Shown in pieces: positions 37,538 through 42,185 of a stretch of DNA of 42,185 nt. Within the stretch, counting starts at the first letter, position 1. Every line of letters starts with the position of its first letter. Made by a program: the position numbers and the translations under genes. The stretch is taken from positions 1 through 42,185 of IMG/VR virus record IMGVR_UViG_3300033141_001004. One strand, written 5' to 3'. The notes under the pieces are model-generated. The model was not told the DNA's origin and did no database searches. It was given only the letters and a program-made list of their open reading frames with translations. Source of the stretch: a virus.

Positions 37538-37806
37538 TCGTAAACCTCCCCATGTTCATCCCTCTTTTTATCCTCGTATTTGCTTACACGCCTTCTGTAA
37601 TACTCCTGCTTAACGGCTTCCAAAACTCCGAGCATAGCGTTATGCCCAGCGTAATTCACTCCATCTTTACCTACGAATTGCCTAACATATCCATCAATAA
37701 GTTTAGTTATACAATAGTTTAATTCCCCTACGCCCTTTAATTCGGGGAGTATCCTATCAATATAATGGTCAAATATGTGCCTTCGTTCTTCCGTGATATA
37801 CGGCAT
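37534..37806 (-). CDS. DUF6899-type phage protein (90 aa)
   Basis: ATG at 37806 after AGGAGAGGGA; the frame extends up across the membrane gene. MPYITEERR, ELKGVGELNYCITKLIDGY, MLGVLEAVKQEYYRRRVSKYEDKK and EHGEVY are the hallmark of this widespread, uncharacterised phage family. Confidence 0.88.
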   Translation of the reverse strand: MPYITEERRHIFDHYIDRILPELKGVGELNYCITKLIDGYVRQFVGKDGVNYAGHNAMLGVLEAVKQEYYRRRVSKYEDKKRDEHGEVYD

Positions 37807-37816
37807 TATCCCTCTC

Positions 37817-37984
37817 CTATAACCAATACAGAATCCCCCAGAAAAGAAATGCCCCCCAAAAAGTAGCAATGATTTCGGTTGTTCTTTTAACCTCCTTCTG
37901 CCTGTTGCCCTTACCAGCAGAATACATATTGAGCAACACCCCCGCACCAATAACCACCAACAATAAAATCTTAAACCAGTTCAT
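37817..37984 (-). CDS. Two-segment membrane microprotein (55 aa)
   Basis: ATG at 37984 after AGAAGG; TAG at 37817. Segments ILLLVVIGAGVLL (6-18) and IIATFWGAFLFWGILYWL (38-55) with a basic loop (GKGNRQKEVKR). Possible membrane modulator, exclusion factor or second holin. Start overlaps the preceding stop by 4 bases. Confidence 0.72.
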   Translation of the reverse strand: MNWFKILLLVVIGAGVLLNMYSAGKGNRQKEVKRTTEIIATFWGAFLFWGILYWL

Positions 37985-38145
37985 CTATCCTTCTCCTTTT
38001 CTAGCGGGCACCATTCAGGAATATCACCCCATAATTCTTTTATAACCCTGCGTTTTTTAGGACACTTCCACCTACCACTCGCATCATCTACCCAACAACA
38101 TTGACCACAATGTTTAATTTTGGTAGTAACAGTTAGTAGTCTCAT
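37981..38145 (-). CDS. Cys-rich zinc microprotein (54 aa)
   Basis: ATG at 38145 after AAGGAGGGGGG. CGQCCWVDDASGRWKC and WCPL form the phage zinc motif C-x-x-C-x(n)-W-x-C...CPL; a relative of the module at the start of the gene 41588-41977 (SRGNWNC). Function unknown. Confidence 0.78.
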   Translation of the reverse strand: MRLLTVTTKIKHCGQCCWVDDASGRWKCPKKRRVIKELWGDIPEWCPLEKEKDR

Positions 38146-38342
38146 CCCCCCTCCTTGGTAAGCCATAAGAATACCATCGTCCTGAACAATCTATCGTCTT
38201 TGCCTGCCTCTTCGCTGATTTTAGCGATTTTATTCTGAACCGCTTGCCATTCAGCATCGGCACCAGCTTCGTAGATATTGAATTCCTCTTCAAAGCCTGT
38301 ATCCATATATGGATTATCCCAATTCTCAGGTCTGTACTTCAT
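38142..38342 (-). CDS. MKYRPxNWxNPY family protein, second copy (66 aa)
   Basis: MKYRPENWDNPYMDTG, EAGADAEWQAV; paralogue of 11987-12172, which lies in the opposite orientation 26 kb away. C-terminus differs (FLWLTKEGG). AGGAGGAGA site and a consensus promoter directly ahead. Confidence 0.82.
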   Translation of the reverse strand: MKYRPENWDNPYMDTGFEEEFNIYEAGADAEWQAVQNKIAKISEEAGKDDRLFRTMVFLWLTKEGG

Positions 38343-38353
38343 TCTCTCCTCCT

Positions 38354-38382
38354 ATAATAGACTACTTCTCAGGGTTTGTCAA
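38354..38382 (-). promoter_or_regulatory. Internal leftward promoter
   Basis: Minus strand TTGACA (38377-38382), 17 bases, TATTAT (38354-38359). The TGA stop of the upstream membrane gene is inside the -35 box. Confidence 0.8.
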
Positions 38383-38516
38383 GACTTCATGTATGGTAAC
38401 CTATATGCCCAGTCATCATCACCAAAGTCTATTTTTTTACCCGTAATCAGTGAATAAATAGCAAGTATCGTTCCAATCAAAATCCCCAATGGGTAAAGTA
38501 GATATTTAAGTTTCAT
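38379..38516 (-). CDS. Single-pass membrane microprotein (45 aa)
   Basis: ATG at 38516 with AGGAAG ahead; TGA at 38379. One hydrophobic helix (LLYPLGILIGTILAIYSLI, 6-24) and an acidic outer part (DFGDDDWAYRL). No known family. Confidence 0.72.
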   Translation of the reverse strand: MKLKYLLYPLGILIGTILAIYSLITGKKIDFGDDDWAYRLPYMKS

Positions 38517-38528
38517 TCTTCCTCCCAT

Positions 38529-38759
38529 TTATTCTGTAATCCTCGGTTTAAGTTCATGCAATATATGAATAGGCGCATCATCCCCTCTTACAGCTTGCCC
38601 GAAGTTTTCAGACACCCTCATACATTCTTCAATGGCTTCGTCTACATGGGCATCCATACCATAACACTTAAAGACGTTTAATATAGAGGTGAACTGACCT
38701 CTAAGTTGAAACAGGAGTTTTCGGTACGATGCCTCATCTATTTTGTGATAAGAACTCAT
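38529..38759 (-). CDS. Helical hypothetical protein (76 aa)
   Basis: MSSYHKIDEASYRKLLFQLRGQ and VDEAIEECMRVSENFGQAV predict three helices. Overlaps the metallophosphoesterase end by 4 bases (ATGA). No motif. Confidence 0.75.
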   Translation of the reverse strand: MSSYHKIDEASYRKLLFQLRGQFTSILNVFKCYGMDAHVDEAIEECMRVSENFGQAVRGDDAPIHILHELKPRITE

Positions 38760-39862
38760 ACACTCACCAGCTTTTCGGGGATGAAGGCATCATCCACACA
38801 TAAATTATAACGCCATGTAATACCTCTATGGGGGTGTAAGCCATAAAGGGATTGAGACGGGTTGGATGATATGCCAAGTTTCTTTAATGCCCACCCATCA
38901 TCTGAAACCAAAGAACCGCACATGAAATGTTCCAATTTACTGGAAACCTCATTAGTGGCTTGCTTGTGCCAGTGCCCACTAAAGGCATAATTAAATCCCC
39001 CGTACTGCATATACCACGACTTTAGTTTCTTATCAAGGGCAAAGTATGGGATACCCGCTTGGCAGGGCATACCGTCACCATGAAAGCAGAACATCTTAAA
39101 GCCCGATATTTCTACAATCCCTGCCCATTCCTCGTGGACGTTTACCTTAATCCCCTTCTCCCTGCCTATACCAGCATCCAAAATATCATAAAGTAAAAGG
39201 TCATAGCTCGAGGTTTCGGGGGCTAGTTTATCATGCCCGTGATTGCCAGCGAAGCAGTCCATCTCCACTTCCTCAAATTCCTGCTTGAACGAGCCGAGTA
39301 TATCATTCCACATAGGGGCTACGAGGGTTTTAACTTGGTCTCTAGCCCCCATTGAAACCTCTCCAATAACTGAACCCTGATGCGGGTTTTCCCCCTGAAT
39401 GTTATCGCCCGTATTTATAATGTGGAGTTTCCTGATGGGGTATATCTGCCTGTGTAAATTAACAATAATCATAGCAGATTCAAACATTTTGCCCATGCGT
39501 GATTTATAGACATCATCATTGAATGTCTTGGTAATCTTGCCCCCATGCCCGTCTGAAGCATGTAGAATTGCTATTTCCTCATCACCCTTTCTCTTGGGGG
39601 CTTTATAGTTTAACAGATTCACGGGGGGCAACTCAACAACGGGGTTACGTTCTACTTTTATTTGGGGCGGTTCGGGTCTTGTTTGTTCACGCCTTGCCCC
39701 CAGCCTTTTCCGCATAGAAGCAACAAAGCTATCCCTACTACCATATCCGTATTCTCTTGCCAATGAGGGTATTTCAGAATCGGGACAAGATTGGTAACGC
39801 TCTATTAGCTTTAACCCCTCATCACTGTTCGGCTCTGGTAAATATGACTGATTAGTGCTCAT
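38756..39862 (-). CDS. Calcineurin-like metallophosphoesterase with N-terminal DNA-binding-like domain (368 aa)
   Basis: Metal-binding motifs DGH (104-106), GDN (152-154), GNHGHD (206-211), HGDG (261-264) and GHWH (296-299) match the two-metal phosphoesterase core. Residues 1-60 (SLAREYGYGSRDSFVASM) resemble a helix-turn-helix found fused to phage phosphoesterases. A nuclease or polymerase-accessory exonuclease role in replication is plausible. Close to NinG. Confidence 0.87.
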   Translation of the reverse strand: MSTNQSYLPEPNSDEGLKLIERYQSCPDSEIPSLAREYGYGSRDSFVASMRKRLGARREQTRPEPPQIKVERNPVVELPPVNLLNYKAPKRKGDEEIAILHASDGHGGKITKTFNDDVYKSRMGKMFESAMIIVNLHRQIYPIRKLHIINTGDNIQGENPHQGSVIGEVSMGARDQVKTLVAPMWNDILGSFKQEFEEVEMDCFAGNHGHDKLAPETSSYDLLLYDILDAGIGREKGIKVNVHEEWAGIVEISGFKMFCFHGDGMPCQAGIPYFALDKKLKSWYMQYGGFNYAFSGHWHKQATNEVSSKLEHFMCGSLVSDDGWALKKLGISSNPSQSLYGLHPHRGITWRYNLCVDDAFIPEKLVSV

Positions 39863-39877
39863 TAAAACAACCCCCTA

Positions 39878-40063
39878 TCACCAATTGTAGTGCTTCCTGA
39901 TACGAGAGGCGAGGTTTCTCACGGCGGGGGCGAGTGGGTCGACAAGCTCAAGGCGGGATAACCCAAGATAAATGTACCATGCCTGCCACTCGTTCATCCC
40001 ATCAAAGAAACTATCCCCCAAGGGCTTCTTTATATCCGTTGCCTCAGCCTGTAATTTCTCCAT
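39878..40063 (-). CDS. Small hypothetical protein (61 aa)
   Basis: GDSFFDGMNEWQAWYIYLGL and PAVRNLASRIRKHYNW: aromatic middle and basic end. AGGAGGTTG precedes the start. No family recognised. Confidence 0.7.
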   Translation of the reverse strand: MEKLQAEATDIKKPLGDSFFDGMNEWQAWYIYLGLSRLELVDPLAPAVRNLASRIRKHYNW

Positions 40064-40209
40064 TAATACAACCTCCTAGCCTGCTGTTTCGGACATCTGA
40101 GGCAGACCCGTTTTACCCAGCATCCGTAATTATCTATGAACCAGCCAGACCACTTATGAAAACCACAAAAACAAAGTAGGTTATGAAAATCTAATTTACC
40201 CCACATCAT
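40063..40209 (-). CDS. Cys-rich microprotein (48 aa)
   Basis: TAAATGATG start after GGAGGG; ATG 40206 also possible. LCFCGFHKW and CLRCPKQQ with Trp/Phe between predict a ribbon. TAATG overlap with the next gene. Confidence 0.7.
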   Translation of the reverse strand: MMWGKLDFHNLLCFCGFHKWSGWFIDNYGCWVKRVCLRCPKQQARRLY

Positions 40210-40521
40210 TTACCCTCCTACTTCCCATGCGCCTAGTTTCTTTTTATATTTCTCGGCGCAATCCTTACAGTAAAGACCCGATGTTACAGCTTTCTCTTTC
40301 TTATCAAATACACTGTCATACCAAGCTATATGAACTCCATCCTCACAGCCTGCCACCCAGTGCCCGCAGGAAAGCACAACGGGATAGAACTCCCCCAAGA
40401 TAGTCCTAACCAACCCCTCAATATCCCCTTGACGCAATAAGGGGGTTGCCTTTACGTGGTCGCACCAACGTTTAATCTCCCTCTCTAATACTTCTCGCTT
40501 CTCCTCTGATTCAATCATCAT
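40210..40521 (-). CDS. Hypothetical protein with C-terminal zinc site (103 aa)
   Basis: Helical N-terminus (REVLEREIKRWCDHVK), then VVLSCGHWVAGC and LYCKDCAEKYKKK: CGH plus CxxC gives a likely four-ligand site. Common phage zinc protein form. ATGATG start in overlap with the previous gene. Confidence 0.76.
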   Translation of the reverse strand: MMIESEEKREVLEREIKRWCDHVKATPLLRQGDIEGLVRTILGEFYPVVLSCGHWVAGCEDGVHIAWYDSVFDKKEKAVTSGLYCKDCAEKYKKKLGAWEVGG

Positions 40522-40655
40522 TTACCTCGCTTTCTACTATGGCGATACCGTGAGGGGTATTTCTGGTAGCCACATTCAAGGCAAGCCCCGTGTATTGACG
40601 TAGCGGTTTTCTTCCCACACCCAATGCAATCCGAGCCATATTTCTCTCCCATCAT
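40518..40655 (-). CDS. Zinc-ribbon microprotein (45 aa)
   Basis: CIGCGKK and CLECGYQ 12 residues apart; strongly basic tail (YRHSRKRGK). Start ATG 40655 or 40652 after GGAGGG, overlapping the NinG stop; TGA overlaps the next ATG. Confidence 0.75.
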   Translation of the reverse strand: MMGEKYGSDCIGCGKKTATSIHGACLECGYQKYPSRYRHSRKRGK

Positions 40656-41062
40656 TTACCCTCCATCTTTGAGATTTGTTCTTTATAAAAAGCCATTTTT
40701 TCTTCCAGTTCTGGTATGGTGAACTTTCTAGTTTGCCTCGCCTCTGCTTCTAGTTCCTCGTCAGCACCTTCACCGTAGAGTTTTATGATTTGCCTGCGGT
40801 ATTCAAGGGTGTTGCCCCTCAAATTGATGTTGCAGTTATAGCACTGGGCATGAACACCCTTTTCTGAGAAGAGACCAGCGTTGTGCCTACCCGCAACAAA
40901 GTGCCCCGCTTGCAAGAGTTTGATGTGATACCTTTTACCGCAGGTAATACAAAGCCCCCAATCCTTACAGCCTGTGGTTTTAAGACAATCCCTCATGCGG
41001 ACGTAAAGCGAAAAAATCACCCATGCCTTTTTCTTAACGCTACTTAATGTTTTTCTTTTCAT
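40652..41062 (-). CDS. ninG: NinG/Rap-like recombination endonuclease (136 aa)
   Basis: Structure-specific nuclease for recombination intermediates, related to lambda NinG. CITC, LQAGHFVAGRHN, AQCYNCNINLRGN and EYRRQIIKLYG are the conserved zinc and active-site segments of the family. ATG at 41062 follows AGGGAG and is preferred to the ATGs 24-36 bases upstream that lie in the preceding gene. It lacks lambda NinG's long N-terminal part. Confidence 0.88.
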   Translation of the reverse strand: MKRKTLSSVKKKAWVIFSLYVRMRDCLKTTGCKDWGLCITCGKRYHIKLLQAGHFVAGRHNAGLFSEKGVHAQCYNCNINLRGNTLEYRRQIIKLYGEGADEELEAEARQTRKFTIPELEEKMAFYKEQISKMEGK

Positions 41063-41213
41063 CAATCTCCCTATCTTCACTGCCATGTTTATAGCCATGA
41101 ATAAATGCGTCTATGTAGACCTTCTCCAATAGGGATGATAGCCAGTTCCAGTGCTCGCAAGCCAATTCACTCCCAGGGATTGTTTCGCCTACTTGCCAAA
41201 AATTACCTTTCAT
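41040..41213 (-). CDS. Small phage protein with DAFIHGYKHG motif (57 aa)
   Basis: MKGNFWQVGETIPG and HWNWLSSLLEKVYIDAFIHG, then YKHGSED, a pattern frequent in phage proteins of unknown role. Overlaps the NinG start by 23 bases. Confidence 0.78.
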   Translation of the reverse strand: MKGNFWQVGETIPGSELACEHWNWLSSLLEKVYIDAFIHGYKHGSEDREIDEKKNIK

Positions 41214-41214
41214 C

Positions 41215-41394
41215 TCAACACCCCCTACGCATATTAACGGTCATTGTCTTTTTGAAATTATCCATAATAAGCCTTCGGATACATGGTTCATGCTTGGCTA
41301 AATGCCTCAACTTATTGCCACCATCATAAAGAACCTTCTGGCAGTATGGGCAGACCCAATCATTTATACCGCTCTTTTTCATAGTCCTATCCAT
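41215..41394 (-). CDS. C2H2 zinc-finger microprotein (59 aa)
   Basis: C-x2-C-x12-H-x3-H exactly (C15, C18, H31, H35: CPYC...HLAKH), with Tyr and Leu at core positions; basic tail (FKKTMTVNMRRGC). Second classical C2H2 finger in this genome. ATG at 41394; stop one base before the next gene. Confidence 0.78.
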   Translation of the reverse strand: MDRTMKKSGINDWVCPYCQKVLYDGGNKLRHLAKHEPCIRRLIMDNFKKTMTVNMRRGC

Positions 41395-41405
41395 TTAACA
41401 CCCCC

Positions 41406-41609
41406 CTATCCTTTTGGTTGGAAGCCCCCCGTAGCCAAAAATATAGCTCCAAGTAGAGCGCAGATAAAAGGGGGAATGGCTAATGTAACTTTCCAATCCT
41501 CTTTCCACGCTTCCCAAAAAACGATGATAAGTGCAAGGAGACCGAGGCATACAAAGGGCAACGCCAATATCGCAGCTACCACTATCCCTAATATTTGCCA
41601 CCATTCCAT
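41406..41609 (-). CDS. Two-segment membrane protein (67 aa)
   Basis: ATG at 41609 after GGGGGTGTTGGG; the frame is open further up inside the preceding gene. Helices ILGIVVAAILALPFVCLGLL and TLAIPPFICALLGAIFLATG separated by a Trp-rich loop (FWEAWKEDWK). Role unknown. Confidence 0.75.
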   Translation of the reverse strand: MEWWQILGIVVAAILALPFVCLGLLALIIVFWEAWKEDWKVTLAIPPFICALLGAIFLATGGFQPKG

Positions 41610-41977
41610 CCCAACACCCCCTTGTAATATTCTATAATCACTAAGAGTTCTTTCTCTGTAGGCTCCCGATTGGTTTCTTCGCCCAAGAGTAATAGGCGTT
41701 CGGTTCTGCCCCTTCGTTTGTACCATTGAACATACAAACAGCCTATAAATTCTTCATCATCCCCAAAATCACATTCCCAAACATTTATAAGGGCAAAATT
41801 TTCATCTTCCCAGTGCATTAAAACAACCCCACGGGGCATTTCTTGAGAGCCATCACAGATGTCACGGATAGCGTTCACCGTAGCACAGTTCCAATTCCCC
41901 CTACTGTCGTCAAAGTAACAGACTGGGGCTGACCCGCTCCAGTCCTTACCCCGTTCCTCACACATTCTACAAGCCAT
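41588..41977 (-). CDS. Cys-rich hypothetical protein (129 aa)
   Basis: MACRMCEERGKDW, CYFDDSRGNWNC and DICDGSQEMPRG resemble the phage C-x-x-C...W-x-C zinc module, followed by a beta-rich domain (FIGCLYVQWYKRRG) and acidic helix (EPTEKELLVIIEYY). Overlaps the membrane gene by 22 bases. Confidence 0.75.
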   Translation of the reverse strand: MACRMCEERGKDWSGSAPVCYFDDSRGNWNCATVNAIRDICDGSQEMPRGVVLMHWEDENFALINVWECDFGDDEEFIGCLYVQWYKRRGRTERLLLLGEETNREPTEKELLVIIEYYKGVLGWNGGKY

Positions 41978-42061
41978 TTAACACCCCCTTGTAACCCATA
42001 TAACACCGCATACTATCATTAAAAGTATTAAACCAGCACACATATCAGCATATCTATCCAT
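41978..42061 (-). CDS. Tiny membrane protein (27 aa)
   Basis: ATG at 42061 follows TAGGGGGT; the G-run is just after the helicase stop on the circle. One hydrophobic helix (CAGLILLMIVCGVIWV). Gene order across the join (helicase, then this) supports circularity. Confidence 0.6.
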   Translation of the reverse strand: MDRYADMCAGLILLMIVCGVIWVTRGC

Positions 42062-42071
42062 GTATTACCCC

Positions 42072-42185
42072 CTAGAATTCACCCAATTTGTCCAACCAGC
42101 CCACCGCATCACAAACATCACACTTACCCTTGCCCTTGATAAACTTGAACCCATGACACTGGTGGCATTTTACAACTTCCCTTAC
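42072..42185. repeat. Terminal direct repeat, copy 2
   Basis: Exact copy of 1-114, covering the 3' end of the helicase gene. Counts only once in the circular genome. Confidence 0.97.

Noticed and set aside
1-42185. CRISPR array, insertion sequence or diversity-generating retroelement
   Set aside because: No regularly spaced repeats with unique spacers, no transposase, and no reverse transcriptase or template/variable repeat pair were seen.

Overview
The window is the complete genome of a tailed double-stranded DNA bacteriophage (Caudoviricetes). Bases 1-114 recur exactly at 42072-42185, and the leftward operon reads continuously across that join, so the molecule is circular or circularly permuted with about 42,071 unique bases. 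The host cannot be named from the sequence. It is a bacterium: several promoters match the housekeeping-sigma consensus (TTGACA, 17 bp, TATAAT), most genes have GGAGG-type ribosome binding sites, and GTG and TTG starts are used. I see no integrase, repressor, DNA polymerase, primase or tape-measure gene. The short structural set (portal, coat, adaptor, one 787-residue tail protein, one very large virion-type protein) fits a short-tailed phage best, but that is inference.

Layout. (1) A leftward operon starts at a promoter near 7,000, runs down to 1, crosses the circle join and continues from 42,071 to about 34,845. It holds a RecA/DnaB-like ATPase next to an iteron array, an MT-A70 methyltransferase, a NinG-like nuclease, a metallophosphoesterase, a PAPS-reductase-like PP-loop protein, two deoxyribosyltransferase-fold proteins, an HExxH protein, four tiny membrane proteins and very many small zinc-ribbon proteins. 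(2) A short rightward unit at 7,080-8,541, divergent from it, carries a Cys-rich gene, a structured leader with a 7-codon peptide, a small gene, an initiator-like tRNA-Met and two small genes, and ends at a terminator. (3) Three small leftward genes at 8,589-9,623 have their own promoter. (4) A 541-bp non-coding region (9,696-10,236) with paired palindromes precedes (5) rightward small genes up to a terminator at 12,192. They include a split zinc ribbon, a C2H2 finger, a duplicated double-zinc-ribbon pair, an S4 domain and a DnaJ-type zinc centre. (6) The late operon, 12,220-34,781, runs in the order terminase, portal, large virion proteins, scaffold, coat, zinc ribbon, beta-rich surface proteins, adaptor, tail proteins, lysis cassette.

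The parts least explained by known phage biology are three long structured non-coding segments (4,269-4,456, 7,583-7,757 and 21,376-21,553). Two of them follow the same kind of extended -10 promoter. The initiator-like tRNA, the upstream peptide and the standalone RNA-binding and zinc proteins together suggest that the phage controls translation. That is a hypothesis, not a demonstrated system.
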